Origin: Methanobrevibacter sp.
Lineage (GTDB): Archaea; Methanobacteriota; Methanobacteria; Methanobacteriales; Methanobacteriaceae
Assembly: GCA_022775905.1 (NCBI GenBank)
Contig: JALFJX010000025.1
Location: 26,256-90,255 of the forward strand
Reading direction: 5' to 3'
Length of the DNA stretch: 64,000 nt
Part shown: positions 18,672-28,399 of the stretch, piece after piece
Position numbering within the stretch: position 1 is the stretch's first letter
Layout of the letters: each line of letters opens with the position of its first letter
Translations under genes and position numbers: made by a program
Notes under the pieces: generated by a model
What the model saw: only the letters and a program-made list of their open reading frames with translations
Database searches by the model: none
What the model was told of the DNA's origin: nothing

Positions 18672-19916
18672 TTGGTTAGTATAATAGAGGACGTCCAAGT
18701 TCGAAAGATTTTGGACAGCAGAGGAAACCCTACTATCGAAGTAGATGTAATTACTTGGAACAGTAAGGGTAGAGCTGCAGCACCTAGCGGAGCAAGTACT
18801 GGTTCACGTGAAGTAGTACCTTATCCTAAAGGTGGAATTGATGAAGTTGTTAGTGAAATGGAAGATTTGATTGCTTCTGAACTCATTGGAATGGATGCTG
18901 AAGATTTAGCAACTATTGATGAAGTATTGAAAGAAGTTGATGGAACCGATAATTTATCTGCTATTGGTGGTAATACTACTGTTGCTATCTCAATGGCAGT
19001 AGCTAAAGCAGCAGCTGCATCTTATAGTATGCCATTATATAAATACATTGGTGGAAATTTAGTAAATGAATTACCTTTCCCTTTAGGAAATATGATGAAT
19101 TGTGGAGCACATGCAGGTATTAATGCGCCTGATATTCAAGAATTTCTAGTTGTTCCTGTTGGAGCTACTAATGTTGGTGATGCAATTTTTGCAAATGCTT
19201 CTGTTCATAAAAGATTAAAGGAATTAATTCAAACTAAAGATTCAAACTTTACCGGAGGTAAAGGTGATGAAGGTGGATGGGTGCCTAATATTTCAAATGA
19301 ATCTGCTTTAGAAATTCAAGCCCAGGCTTGTGAAGAAGTAGGGGATGAATTAGGTATTGAAATTAGACCTTCACTTGATATTGCTGCATCCGAATTATGG
19401 AATGCAGAAGAGCAAAAATATATTTATGCTCAAGATGGTATCAAAAGAGATACCGGAGATCAAATTGATTTCGTAAAAGATATTATTGATACTTACAATA
19501 TGTTTTATGTGGAAGATCCATTTGATGAATCTGACTTTGGAGGATTTTCTCAATTGACTGCAAAAGTTGGGGATAAATGCCTTATTTGCGGTGATGATTT
19601 ATTTGTAACAAATAAAGATTTATTGGCTAAAGGTATTGAAATGAAAGCAGCTAATGCTATCATAATTAAACCAAATCAAATTGGTTCATTATCTGAAACT
19701 TATGCCACTGTCAAATTGGCTAAAGAAAATAATATTGTCCCTGTGGTATCACATAGATCCGGTGAAACTACTGATGAAACTATTGCTCATTTAGCAGTTG
19801 GTTTTTCATCTCCGTTGATAAAAACTGGAGCTATTGGTGGGGAAAGAATAGCTAAATTAAATGAACTAATTCGTATTGAAGAAGAACTTCCAAATCCAAC
19901 TATGAGTAAATTTTAA
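18672..19916 (+). CDS. eno: Enolase (phosphopyruvate hydratase)
   Basis: Enolase interconverts 2-phosphoglycerate and phosphoenolpyruvate. Start TTG at 18672 is chosen because GAGGTG ends six bases before it and the product then begins (M)[19 protein letters not shown]; the GTG at 18663 lies inside that ribosome binding site. The protein of about 414 residues shows [13 protein letters not shown], the metal-binding region YVEDPFDE, the [11 protein letters not shown] segment with the catalytic Lys, and SHRSGETTD near the C-terminus. Confidence 0.95.
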   Translation: MVSIIEDVQVRKILDSRGNPTIEVDVITWNSKGRAAAPSGASTGSREVVPYPKGGIDEVVSEMEDLIASELIGMDAEDLATIDEVLKEVDGTDNLSAIGGNTTVAISMAVAKAAAASYSMPLYKYIGGNLVNELPFPLGNMMNCGAHAGINAPDIQEFLVVPVGATNVGDAIFANASVHKRLKELIQTKDSNFTGGKGDEGGWVPNISNESALEIQAQACEEVGDELGIEIRPSLDIAASELWNAEEQKYIYAQDGIKRDTGDQIDFVKDIIDTYNMFYVEDPFDESDFGGFSQLTAKVGDKCLICGDDLFVTNKDLLAKGIEMKAANAIIIKPNQIGSLSETYATVKLAKENNIVPVVSHRSGETTDETIAHLAVGFSSPLIKTGAIGGERIAKLNELIRIEEELPNPTMSKF

Positions 19917-19935
19917 TAGATTTGGGGAGATAATT

Positions 19936-20130
19936 ATGTCAAAAATAACAATTGATTATGATAAATGTGATGGTGCAGACTGTGCAGAATGTTCTGATGT
20001 TTGTCCTATGGAAGTATTAGTTCTTAAAGGAGACAAAATTGAAATTGTCGATCCTTCAGAATGTAGTTATTGTGAAGTATGTATGGACGTATGTCCAAAT
20101 GATTGTATTATAATTGAAGATGATTTTTAA
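19936..20130 (+). CDS. Ferredoxin with two [4Fe-4S] cluster motifs
   Basis: Small electron carrier of 64 residues. Two cysteine motifs bind iron-sulfur clusters: C11, C16, C19 and C23 (first motif with a slightly longer first spacing, CxxxxC) and C43, C46, C49 and C53. The protein is acidic, as is usual for ferredoxins. It starts after a GGGGAG ribosome binding site, 19 bases past eno, and is followed by rps2p 12 bases later. Confidence 0.93.
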   Translation: MSKITIDYDKCDGADCAECSDVCPMEVLVLKGDKIEIVDPSECSYCEVCMDVCPNDCIIIEDDF

Positions 20131-20142
20131 ATAGGTGATAAA

Positions 20143-20745
20143 ATGGCAAATGATGAATTATTAATAGATTTAGATAATTACTTAGCAGCTGGTTTACACA
20201 TTGGTACTCAACAAAAAACCAGCGACATGGAAAAATACATATTCAGAGTAAGATCTGATGGTTTATACGTATTAGATATTCAAAAAACTGATGAAAGAAT
20301 CAGACAAATCGCAAAACTCTTAGCAAAATATGACCCAGAAGATATTTTAGTAGTAGCAACCAGACAATATGGTCAAGCTCCTGTTAAAAAATTCGGAGAA
20401 ATCACCGGTGCAAAAACTATTCCTGGTAGATTCATCCCTGGTACTTTAACCAACCCAAATTATGCTAAGTTCATTGAACCTAAAGTTATTGTTGTAACTG
20501 ACCCAAGATCTGATGCACAAGCAGTTTTAGAATCCAAACAAAACGGTATTCTCGTTGTTGCATTATGTGATACTGAAAACTTACTCAGTTTTGTTGATAT
20601 TGCAGTACCTGTTAACAACAAAGGTAGAAAAGCTATTGCTTTAGTATACTGGTTACTTGCAAGACAAATCTTAAGAGAAAGAGGAGACATTCCTGAAGAC
20701 GGTGACTTAGATATTGATTCCACTGACTTTGAACTTAAATTTTAA
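20143..20745 (+). CDS. rps2p: Small ribosomal subunit protein uS2 (S2)
   Basis: Ribosomal protein uS2 of the small subunit. The 200-residue archaeal form lacks the coiled-coil insert of bacterial S2. Recognisable parts are [17 protein letters not shown] near the N-terminus, [11 protein letters not shown] near residues 96-106, and ALCDTENLL with [15 protein letters not shown] near 148-175. GGTGAT precedes the ATG. It is followed after nine bases by the MEMO1 homologue, a common archaeal neighbour. Confidence 0.95.
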   Translation: MANDELLIDLDNYLAAGLHIGTQQKTSDMEKYIFRVRSDGLYVLDIQKTDERIRQIAKLLAKYDPEDILVVATRQYGQAPVKKFGEITGAKTIPGRFIPGTLTNPNYAKFIEPKVIVVTDPRSDAQAVLESKQNGILVVALCDTENLLSFVDIAVPVNNKGRKAIALVYWLLARQILRERGDIPEDGDLDIDSTDFELKF

Positions 20746-20754
20746 GTGAGTTAA

Positions 20755-21603
20755 ATGTTAAGACAACCTGCCGTAGCTGGATCATTTTATCCAGATGATG
20801 TTGAAAATCTAAAAAGACTCATTGAGAGTTGTTTTTTAGAGGAATCAGGTGTTGGTTTTATACCTGAATTGAATAAATTTGAAGGTAAAGATTACCCTAT
20901 CAACGTTATGGTTCCACATGCAGGTTATCAATATTCTGGTGCAATAGCTTCTCATAGCTATTGCAATATCGTTAAAAATGGTTTTCCTGAAGTTTTTATT
21001 ATTATAAGTCCAAATCATACTGGTTTTGGTAGTGAAATTTCTGTTTTTAATGAAGGTGTTTGGATGACACCTTTAGGAAATGTTGAAGTTGATAATGAAT
21101 TTGCTGATGAGATAATTTCAATTTCAGATATTGCAAGTTCAGATTTCCATGCTCATGTTCATGAACATAGTATAGAAGTTCAACTACCTTTCCTTCAATA
21201 TTTTTCTTCCGATTTTAAAATAGTTCCGATTACTATGGGAACACAAACTTTTGTAACTTCAAATGATTTAGCAAATGCTATTTTTGAAGCTGGAAATAAG
21301 TTAGGTAAATCCTATTGTGTTATTGCAAGTACAGATTTATCTCATTTTAACAATCAGGAAAAAGCAAATAAAGTTGATGGCTTTGTTTTAGAAGATATTG
21401 AAGAAATGAATGAATTCAAATTGTTTGAAGAAGTCGTTCAGTATAATATTACCATGTGTGGTTATGGTCCTGTAATGACCAATATTTCACTTTCTAAGAG
21501 AAATGGGAAGAATTCTTGTGAAATATTAGCATATCAAACTAGTGGTGATGTCACTGGTGATTATAGCTCTGTTGTTGGATATGCTTCAGGAGTTTTTAAA
21601 TAA
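20755..21603 (+). CDS. MEMO1 family protein
   Basis: Member of the MEMO1 family, structurally related to non-haem-iron dioxygenases of the LigB type. The archaeal function is unknown. The 282 residues start with MLRQPAVAGSFYPDD, and metal-site histidines are visible in VPHAGYQYSG (about 53-62), SPNHTGFG (about 85-92) and STDLSHFN near 198. Conserved linkage with rps2p and mevalonate kinase in Methanobacteriales-like archaea suggests a link to translation or isoprenoid metabolism, but that is only context. Confidence 0.9.
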   Translation: MLRQPAVAGSFYPDDVENLKRLIESCFLEESGVGFIPELNKFEGKDYPINVMVPHAGYQYSGAIASHSYCNIVKNGFPEVFIIISPNHTGFGSEISVFNEGVWMTPLGNVEVDNEFADEIISISDIASSDFHAHVHEHSIEVQLPFLQYFSSDFKIVPITMGTQTFVTSNDLANAIFEAGNKLGKSYCVIASTDLSHFNNQEKANKVDGFVLEDIEEMNEFKLFEEVVQYNITMCGYGPVMTNISLSKRNGKNSCEILAYQTSGDVTGDYSSVVGYASGVFK

Positions 21604-21615
21604 AGGTGTTTTTTT

Positions 21616-22578
21616 ATGATCGCAAAGGCTTCCGCTCCGGCAAAAACTATATTATTTGGTGAACATTCAGTTGTTTATGGTGAACCTGCAATTGCAGGAG
21701 CAGTTAATAAAAGGGTTTATGTTACAATTAAAGAGTCAAAATCTGATAAATCTATTTTTAGAGCTCCAGATATAGGATTTGAAGCAGAATTAATTTCTAG
21801 GCAAAAAAAATACATTTTAACAAAAGGAAAACCAGGTATTATTAGATATATTTTAGAATCTCTTTACAGAGCACATGACCACTCTCCAATCGACATAACA
21901 TTATCATCAAATGTCCCTATTGGTTCAGGGCTTGGTTCATCAGCAGCAGTTACTGTAGCTACACTTGCTGCATTATATAGATATCACAATATTCGTTTTA
22001 ATAAAAAATCTTTAGCTCATGATGCTCATATGGTAGAACAAGCAGTTCAGGGGACTGCTAGTCCACTTGATACTTTAGTTTCTACATATGGTGGTCTTAT
22101 TTACTTATCCAGAAATAAAAAGGTTGAACACTTTAAAGTAAACTTCAATGCTCCATTAGTTGTAGGTTTTACAACTAAACATGGAAATACTGGAAAGATT
22201 GTTAAGGATGTTAAAAATTTAAAGAATAAAAATCCAAAAATTATTAATCCTGTCATTACTGCAATGGGTAATTTAACCAATTATGCTAAACAGGCTATTT
22301 TGAAAAAGGATTATAATAAAGTTGGAGAATTAATGAATATTAATCATGGTTTTTTAGATGTTATTGGCGTTAATACATTAGAATTATCTCGTATGGTATA
22401 TAATGCAAGGGATGCAGGAGCTATTGGTTCTAAAACTACTGGTGCTGGTGGTGGAGGAAGTATTATTGCACTTTGTCCGGGGAAAGTTGATGAAGTTGCA
22501 AATGCTATTGCTCGTGATGATAATATTTTAAAAGTCAGATTTACTAGAAGAGGAGTCTCTTCAAGGGTTTATAAGTGA
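21616..22578 (+). CDS. mvk: Mevalonate kinase
   Basis: GHMP-family kinase that phosphorylates mevalonate, the first dedicated kinase of archaeal lipid precursor synthesis. The 320-residue protein starts MIAKASAPAKTILFGEHSVV with the conserved GEH motif and has the ATP-binding loop PIGSGLGSSAAVTVA near residues 96-110 and the C-terminal GAGGGGSIIAL. It heads a run of isoprenoid genes (mvk, ipk, fni, then idsA after one nuclease gene). Confidence 0.95.
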   Translation: MIAKASAPAKTILFGEHSVVYGEPAIAGAVNKRVYVTIKESKSDKSIFRAPDIGFEAELISRQKKYILTKGKPGIIRYILESLYRAHDHSPIDITLSSNVPIGSGLGSSAAVTVATLAALYRYHNIRFNKKSLAHDAHMVEQAVQGTASPLDTLVSTYGGLIYLSRNKKVEHFKVNFNAPLVVGFTTKHGNTGKIVKDVKNLKNKNPKIINPVITAMGNLTNYAKQAILKKDYNKVGELMNINHGFLDVIGVNTLELSRMVYNARDAGAIGSKTTGAGGGGSIIALCPGKVDEVANAIARDDNILKVRFTRRGVSSRVYK

Positions 22579-22582
22579 TTTC

Positions 22583-23383
22583 ATGATTATTTTAAAAATT
22601 GGTGGCAGTAGTTTAACAAATAAGGATTCATCTACAAGTGAAGTTAATTTTGAAAGTCTTAAAAGAATAGCTTTTGAAATCAAATCATCTTTAGATAATT
22701 CTGCTAAAGAGTTAATCATTGTACATGGTGCTGGATCATTTGGACATCCTCCTGCTAAAAAATATAAAATTGGCGAAGTATTCGATAAATCCGAGTACCC
22801 TCAAAAAAGAATTGGATTTTGTGAAACTCAGAATGCTGTTAAAAAATTAAACATGCATGTATGTGAAGCATTCATTGAACAAGGTTTACCTGTTGTTGCA
22901 ATACCTGCTTCAAGTTTCATGACAGCCACTAATAAAAGAATAACTAATGGTAATTTAGATTCATTTAAAAATTATTTGGAAAAAGGTTTTATTCCAGTAA
23001 TTTATGGTGATGTGGTATTGGATGATGAATTGGAAATTTGTGTTATTTCCGGTGATCAATTGATACAATACCTGGCAATGAATTTAAACCCTGATCAAGT
23101 AATTCTTGGAACCGATGTCGATGGTGTGTATAACAAAAACCCAAAAACACATGATGATGCTGTATTTTTCGATAAGTTCTCTTCACTTGAAGACTTGGAT
23201 ACTTTGGAAGGAACTACAAATATAGATGTCACCGGTGGAATGGTTGGGAAAATCAAGGAATTATTATATTTGGCAGATTTAGGAATTGAATCCAAAATAA
23301 TAAATGCTGAAGTTGAGAATAACATTTTTAAAGTATTGGAAAATGAAGATGTAAAAGGAACTGTAATTTCAAGGGGAAATTAA
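22583..23383 (+). CDS. ipk: Isopentenyl phosphate kinase
   Basis: Amino-acid-kinase-fold enzyme that converts isopentenyl phosphate to isopentenyl diphosphate, the last step of the modified archaeal mevalonate pathway. The 266 residues include GGSSLTNKD near residues 6-14, [14 protein letters not shown] near 51-64 with the catalytic His, and [12 protein letters not shown] near 174-185. It sits between mvk and fni with 1-4 base gaps, which strongly supports the assignment. Confidence 0.94.
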   Translation: MIILKIGGSSLTNKDSSTSEVNFESLKRIAFEIKSSLDNSAKELIIVHGAGSFGHPPAKKYKIGEVFDKSEYPQKRIGFCETQNAVKKLNMHVCEAFIEQGLPVVAIPASSFMTATNKRITNGNLDSFKNYLEKGFIPVIYGDVVLDDELEICVISGDQLIQYLAMNLNPDQVILGTDVDGVYNKNPKTHDDAVFFDKFSSLEDLDTLEGTTNIDVTGGMVGKIKELLYLADLGIESKIINAEVENNIFKVLENEDVKGTVISRGN

Positions 23384-23384
23384 C

Positions 23385-24431
23385 ATGATTTCAGATAGAA
23401 AATTAGAGCATTTATTAATTTGCGAAAATTATGATGTTTCATTTAAGAATAAAACTACTGGTTTTGAGGATATTGAATTAATCCATAATGTTTTGCCGGA
23501 AATTGATAAACAAGAAATTGATTTGTCAACATCTGCTTTTGGTAAGAAATTAGATTCACCATTATTCATTACTGCTATTACTGGCGGACATCCTGCTGCA
23601 AAAGAAATTAATAAACAATTGGCTATTGCAGCTGAAACTAATAATATTGCATTAGGTGTTGGATCTCAAAGAGCAGCATGTGAACATCCTGAGCTTGAGG
23701 ATACTTATACTGTTGTTCGTGAAAATGCTCCTAATTGTTTACTTGTTGGTAATATTGGAGCACCTCAATTAAATTTAGCTGAAAAAGCTGTTGATATATT
23801 GGATGCAGATATTTTAGCTATTCATTTAAATCCTCTTCAGGAATCTATACAACCTGAAGGTGATTTGGATGCAAGAGGATATCTTGATTTAATTAATCAG
23901 ATCACAAGTGCTGTTGATATTCCTATCGTTGCAAAAGAAACTGGTTGTGGTATTTCAGCAGAATCAGCAGAAGCATTGGTTGGTGCTGGTGTTGACTTTA
24001 TTGATGTTGAAGGTGCTGGTGGAACTAGTTGGGCTGCTGTTGAAACATACAGGGCTGAAGATAGATATTTAGGTGAAACATTTTGGGATTGGGGAATTCC
24101 AACTGCAATTAGTACTGCTGAAGTTACTAATGCTGTTAATGTTCCTGTAATTTCATCTGGAGGAATTCGCAGTGGTCTTGAAGCTGCAAAAGCAATTGCT
24201 CTTGGGGCAGATGCTGTTGGTATGGCTTTACCATTCTTAAAAAATTCCGTTTCACAAGAACAATTAAACAAATTCATTTCAAGATTCAATGATTCCTTAA
24301 GAATTGCAATGTTTTTAGTAGGTGCTAGTAACATTGAAGAATTAAAAGAAGCTAATTTAGTTATTCGTGGAAAAACAAGAGAGTGGCTTAATGAAAGAGG
24401 TATTAACACAAAAAATTATTCAAGGAGATAA
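23385..24431 (+). CDS. fni: Type 2 isopentenyl-diphosphate delta-isomerase
   Basis: FMN- and NAD(P)H-dependent isomerase interconverting isopentenyl and dimethylallyl diphosphate. The 348 residues begin [19 protein letters not shown], and the TIM-barrel segments include [42 protein letters not shown] and the FMN phosphate site [20 protein letters not shown] near 260-279. It is one base downstream of ipk, and the RNase J-like gene follows after three bases. Confidence 0.95.
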   Translation: MISDRKLEHLLICENYDVSFKNKTTGFEDIELIHNVLPEIDKQEIDLSTSAFGKKLDSPLFITAITGGHPAAKEINKQLAIAAETNNIALGVGSQRAACEHPELEDTYTVVRENAPNCLLVGNIGAPQLNLAEKAVDILDADILAIHLNPLQESIQPEGDLDARGYLDLINQITSAVDIPIVAKETGCGISAESAEALVGAGVDFIDVEGAGGTSWAAVETYRAEDRYLGETFWDWGIPTAISTAEVTNAVNVPVISSGGIRSGLEAAKAIALGADAVGMALPFLKNSVSQEQLNKFISRFNDSLRIAMFLVGASNIEELKEANLVIRGKTREWLNERGINTKNYSRR

Positions 24432-24434
24432 AAC

Positions 24435-25778
24435 ATGAGCGTAGAAATAATCGCTATTGGAGGATACCAAGAAGTTGGGAAGAACATGACTGCGGTCAAA
24501 ATTGGTGAAGATGTCATCATTTTTGATATGGGTATCCATTTGGACAGAATTAGTATGCATGAAGATACAGATATCGACAGAATGCATAGTCTAGATTTAA
24601 TTGAAAGGGGAGTTATTCCTGACGATACCTTAATGAAAGATGTTGACGGAAAAGTTAAAGGAATAATCTTTTCACACGGTCACTTAGACCACATTGGTGC
24701 AGTTGCTAAATTAGCACACAGATATGATGCACCTTTAATTGGAACTCCGTATACTGCTGCTTTAATTGAAAAACAAATTAAAGGGGAACGTAAATTCAAA
24801 GTAAACAATCCAATCAGACCTTTAAATGCAGGTAGTAAATTAAAACTTTCAAAAGATATTACTTTGGAATTTGTTCAATCAACTCACAGTATTCCGCAGG
24901 CAGTATTTCCGGTTTTACACACTCCGGAAGGAATCATTGTTTATGCTTTAGATTTTAAATTTGACAATCATCAAAAAGTATCTCCACCACCTGATTACAA
25001 AAGGTTAAGAGAATTAGGTAGGGAAGGAGTACTTGCTTTAATTGTAGAATCAACTAACGCTGCAAATTATAAAGAGGTTAAAACTCATTCCGAACGTATT
25101 GCTCGTAATATATTGGAAGATGTAATGAGAGGACCTCTTCAAGAAAAAACTGGTATGATTGTTACTACATTTGCATCTCATGTAGAACGTATACAAGCTA
25201 TTGCAGACATTGCTAAAAAAAGCCACAGGGAAATATATTTCCTTGGTAGATCCATGGAAAGATTCTGTGGTATTGCACAAAAATTAGGTATTTTAAAATT
25301 ACCTAAAAACGCTAGTATCTACGGATCCCCTAAAGCAATCAATAAGGCTTTAATGAGAGCTGATGAAGATAGGGCTAACTATTTACTCGTAACTACAGGA
25401 CACCAAGGGGAACCTGATGCATTACTTCCAAGAATTGCTAATGGAAGAACTCCATATAATATCAAAAAAGGCGATAATGTAGTTATTTCAGCGAATGTTA
25501 TTCCAAATCCTACTAATGCTGCAAATAGACATATCATGGAAAGAAGATTAAAATTAAAAGGTGCAAGAATTTATCCTAATGCTCACGTTTCTGGACACGC
25601 TGGAAGAGAAGACCACAGAGAATTCTTACGTATGTTAAAACCACAACATATTATCCCAGCACACGGAGACTTAACCATGCTTGCAGCTTATGCAGAACTT
25701 GCAGAAGAAGAAGGATATAGAATCGGATATGATATTCATATATTAAGAAATGCGCAAGCACAAGTTTTTAAAAGTTAA
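24435..25778 (+). CDS. Ribonuclease J-like metallo-beta-lactamase/beta-CASP nuclease
   Basis: Beta-CASP family ribonuclease, similar to archaeal RNase J, a 5'-3' exoribonuclease. The 447 residues carry the metal motif FSHGHLDHIGA near residues 78-88, later beta-CASP motifs such as VESTNA, ATNDTR-like TTGHQGEPDA near 323-332, and HVSGHAGREDHREFL near 385-399. It lies within the isoprenoid operon, between fni and idsA with gaps of 3 and about 13 bases; this conserved linkage in methanogens has no obvious metabolic explanation. Confidence 0.9.
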   Translation: MSVEIIAIGGYQEVGKNMTAVKIGEDVIIFDMGIHLDRISMHEDTDIDRMHSLDLIERGVIPDDTLMKDVDGKVKGIIFSHGHLDHIGAVAKLAHRYDAPLIGTPYTAALIEKQIKGERKFKVNNPIRPLNAGSKLKLSKDITLEFVQSTHSIPQAVFPVLHTPEGIIVYALDFKFDNHQKVSPPPDYKRLRELGREGVLALIVESTNAANYKEVKTHSERIARNILEDVMRGPLQEKTGMIVTTFASHVERIQAIADIAKKSHREIYFLGRSMERFCGIAQKLGILKLPKNASIYGSPKAINKALMRADEDRANYLLVTTGHQGEPDALLPRIANGRTPYNIKKGDNVVISANVIPNPTNAANRHIMERRLKLKGARIYPNAHVSGHAGREDHREFLRMLKPQHIIPAHGDLTMLAAYAELAEEEGYRIGYDIHILRNAQAQVFKS

Positions 25779-25791
25779 ATGAGGGATGTAT

Positions 25792-26772
25792 ATGAGTGAT
25801 ATAAAAGAAGTACTTGGAAATTATTCCAATGATATTACAAAAACAATCGAAGAAGAATTAGCAATAATTACTCCTAATAACCTTGCTGAAGCATCAGTTT
25901 ATCTTACAAGAGCTGGTGGTAAAATGCTCAGACCAGCTTTAACCTTAATCACTGCTGAAGCAGTTGGTGGAGCTCGTGAATCTGCATTAAAATCTGCAGC
26001 AGCAATTGAATTAATCCATACATTTTCACTTATTCATGATGATATCATGGACCAAGATGACATGAGAAGAGGAATGCCTTCTGTACATAAAGTTTGGGGT
26101 GATGATGTGGCTATTCTTGCAGGAGATACATTATTTTCAAAAGCTTTTGAAATGATTATTGGAACTGAAGGAACCAGTTCAGATCAAAACAATAAAGCTT
26201 TAGCTACTGTTGCTGATGCTTGTGTAAAAATCTGTGAAGGTCAAGCATTGGATATGGGCTTTGAAGAAAGATTTGATGTAACTGAAGATGAATACATGGA
26301 AATGATCTTCAAAAAAACTGGTGCATTGATTGCAGCTGCTACAAAAGCAGGAGCTATTATGGGTGGAGCATCAGAAGAAGTCATTAATGCAATGTATGAA
26401 TATGGACGTTTAATTGGTCTCGCATTCCAAATTCAGGATGATTATCTTGACCTTGCAGCTGATGAAGAAACATTAGGTAAACCTATTGGCTCTGACATAG
26501 GCAAAGGTAAAATGACTATCATAGCAATTAAAGGTTTAGCTAGTGATGAATCTGGTAGATTACTTGAAATCTTAAAAGATGATGAAAACTCAGATGATGA
26601 TATAGCTGAAGCAATTGAAATTTTAACTGATTGTGATGCTATTGAATATGCTCGTAATTTGGCATTAGGATCTGTTAATAAAGCTAAAGAAGTACTCGAA
26701 ATATTAGATGATTCTTCATTTAAACAAGTACTTGTTGACATTGCAGATTTTGTACTTGAGAGAAGTGCATAA
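25792..26772 (+). CDS. idsA: Short-chain isoprenyl diphosphate synthase (farnesyl/geranylgeranyl diphosphate synthase)
   Basis: Prenyltransferase making the C15/C20 chains of archaeal membrane lipids. The start at 25792 is chosen because GAGGG lies six bases upstream; an in-frame ATG at 25786 overlaps that motif. Both aspartate-rich motifs are visible: [14 protein letters not shown] (about 82-95) and [10 protein letters not shown] (about 214-223). The two residues before the first motif region (SL) are small, compatible with longer products, but chain length cannot be fixed from sequence. The gene ends in a strong terminator. Confidence 0.94.
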   Translation: MSDIKEVLGNYSNDITKTIEEELAIITPNNLAEASVYLTRAGGKMLRPALTLITAEAVGGARESALKSAAAIELIHTFSLIHDDIMDQDDMRRGMPSVHKVWGDDVAILAGDTLFSKAFEMIIGTEGTSSDQNNKALATVADACVKICEGQALDMGFEERFDVTEDEYMEMIFKKTGALIAAATKAGAIMGGASEEVINAMYEYGRLIGLAFQIQDDYLDLAADEETLGKPIGSDIGKGKMTIIAIKGLASDESGRLLEILKDDENSDDDIAEAIEILTDCDAIEYARNLALGSVNKAKEVLEILDDSSFKQVLVDIADFVLERSA

Positions 26773-26792
26773 CTTCTCTCACTTTTTTTATA
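26758..26792 (+). terminator. Strong intrinsic-type terminator overlapping the idsA stop codon
   Basis: GAGAGAAGT at 26758-26766 pairs perfectly with ACTTCTCTC at 26772-26780 around GCATA and is followed by a T7 run. The stop codon spans loop and 3' arm. It ends the mvk-idsA operon. Confidence 0.7.
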
Positions 26793-26830
26793 TTTTTTTC
26801 TTTGTTTGTTGATTGTATATTTGTCATATG

Positions 26831-26870
26831 TTAATCATGATTAATTATGATATTTCATGATTAATCGTGA
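26831..26870. repeat. Two palindrome-like repeats 20 bases apart
   Basis: TTAATCATGATTAA at 26831-26844 is a perfect palindrome. The decamer CATGATTAAT occurs at 26836 and again at 26856, exactly 20 bases apart, with the second copy inside the near-palindrome TCATGATTAATCGTGA. Spacing of two helical turns suggests a binding site for a dimeric or tetrameric regulator. No regulator gene is adjacent. Confidence 0.45.
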
Positions 26871-27322
26871 TAATTTTTTTTTTAGATATTTGAGCTTAAA
26901 TTTTAAATTGAACAATTAAAAATAAATATTTTTTTTATAATAGTTTTAAATATATTAATTTTTAAAATAAGTTTATTTTATTTTTGTATTTGTTACTTAA
27001 ACTCTTTAAAAGCCGTAGGTTCAAGAGGCAAGATTTATATATGTAATATCATATATACAGTATTAATTATTTAATTAAACCTCTTAATTAAGTAATTGAC
27101 ATGTAATAGTTTGGGAGTATTTTGGAGATATAACATAAGATAATGGATTGATTAGGACAAATTTAACCGTGTGGTTGGGTTTGATTGTATTATCAAATAT
27201 GTTTTAGAAGTGAAATAAGTTTTGACATTATTTTAAGATAATGTGAAAATTTAGATTTTAACTTTAAGATTGATGGAAATTTTATAGGTAAGTCTAAGAT
27301 TAAACTTTTTTTTATAACTATG

Positions 27323-27345
27323 GTGTTCTCAAGTGGGAACACTTG
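27323..27345 (+). promoter_or_regulatory. Two mutually exclusive hairpins in the leader of the FdhA-like gene
   Basis: GTGTTC at 27323-27328 can pair with GAACAC at 27337-27342, and CAAGTG at 27330-27335 can pair with CACTTG at 27340-27345 across GGAA, a GNRA-type tetraloop. The two share bases, so only one can form. This lies 35 bases before the start codon and resembles a small RNA switch, although no ligand can be suggested. Confidence 0.35.
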
Positions 27346-27379
27346 TTTACTCCCTTAACTACTTTTTTGGAGATATATT

Positions 27380-28386
27380 ATGTTGGAGATTAAGCATACA
27401 TTATGCCCTACCTGTAGTGTTGGTTGTTGAGTTAATATAGTTTTAAAAGAAGGTGAAGTTGTAGGGACTTTCCCATATAAAAGACATCCGGTTAATGCTG
27501 GTAAAAATTGTTTAGGTGGGAGAACTTCAATTGATTGCTATTTAAACAAATTTACAGACATTAATGTTGACAATGCAATTGCAGATGCTTTAAAAGAGTT
27601 AAAATCTGCTGATGCATCCAATGTTACTGTAATTTGTTCCGGTAACAATGATGTTGATGAAGTCAAAGCTATTAAAGAGTTTGCTGATGCTAAAAATTTC
27701 AATTTAGCATTCTATGCAGATAATTTGAAAGAGTTTGCTGATGTTGCAACTTATGATGAAGTTGAAGAAGCAAGCAATGTTATCGTCATTGGTGACCTCT
27801 TATTTGAAAATCCTTTAATTGGTAGAAGAATTGTTCATGCAAAACAAAATGGAGCAAAAATTTCTGCATTAGGCAAAACAGAAGAATCTGTTACATTTAA
27901 TATTGCTGATGAAACTTTAACACTTCTGTTGCTGAATTCTTAGATGCTGTTGATGTCGATGAATCATCTGTAATTGTATTTAATTATGTTGATTCTGCTG
28001 ATGATTTAGCTAAAATTGAAGCACTCAACTGCAAAAAATTACCTGTATTTAGTAAAGCTAACTCAAAAGGTACATTTGATATTGTTGAAGCTAAATCATT
28101 GGATGAACTTGTTGAAGTATTGGACAGTACTAAAGTATTGTTAGTATTCAATGATGATATTGTGGATGAAATTGATTTTGATTTTACAAAAATATCTAAA
28201 ATTATTGTTGTTGCTCCATGTGAAAACAACACAACAAAAGCTGCAGATATTGTTATTCCTATCAAAACATGGCTTGAAAAAGATGGATCATTTGTAAATG
28301 CAATGGGTACTTGTCAAGAGTTTGTTTCTATTGTGGAATCTGATACATTAAGTGAAATCGAAGTGATTGGAAAATTAAATAGTTAA
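27380..28386 (+). pseudogene. FdhA/FwdB-like molybdopterin oxidoreductase, broken
   Basis: Remains of a small homologue of the catalytic subunit of formate dehydrogenase or formylmethanofuran dehydrogenase. The start ATG at 27380 has GGAG eight bases upstream. The N-terminal cluster motif CPTCSVGC is directly followed by an in-frame TGA (27428-27430) where homologues usually have Gly (GGA to TGA). The frame is then open to about 27920, where a one-base shift is needed to continue (TLT/SVAEFLDAVDVDE) to the TAA at 28386. The region is about 335 codons, much shorter than FdhA (about 680). The end NAMGTCQEFVSIVES fits the family. It is followed by FdhB-like and MvhD genes. Confidence 0.75.
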
Positions 28387-28399
28387 ACAGGTGATTGAT

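Larger units (their letters stand above)
26773..27379. other. 607-base non-coding region between idsA and the FdhA-like pseudogene
   Basis: AT-rich, no convincing frame. It holds the terminator T-run, a paired palindromic repeat at 26831-26870, a possible TATA-like segment (TTTATATATG near 27036) and a mutually exclusive hairpin pair at 27323-27345. TTTTGGAGATATA occurs twice, near 27121 and again as the ribosome binding region near 27365. A transcript from the possible TATA box would have a leader of about 320 bases. Confidence 0.6.

Noticed and set aside
26836..26865. Possible start of a CRISPR array (repeated decamer)
   Set aside because: Only two copies, palindromic, 20 bases apart and without spacers of CRISPR size. 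No CRISPR-like repeats were found anywhere in the window.
27008..27032. tRNA T-loop-like GGTTCAAGA in the non-coding gap
   Set aside because: The conserved C of the T-loop end is missing and no acceptor or anticodon stem can be folded around it.
27428..27430. TGA in the FdhA-like gene read as selenocysteine
   Set aside because: Formate and formylmethanofuran dehydrogenases place selenocysteine much later (beyond residue 100). Here TGA stands at residue 17 where Gly is expected after CPTCSVGC, no SECIS-like element is evident, and the gene has another lesion. A GGA-to-TGA nonsense change is simpler.
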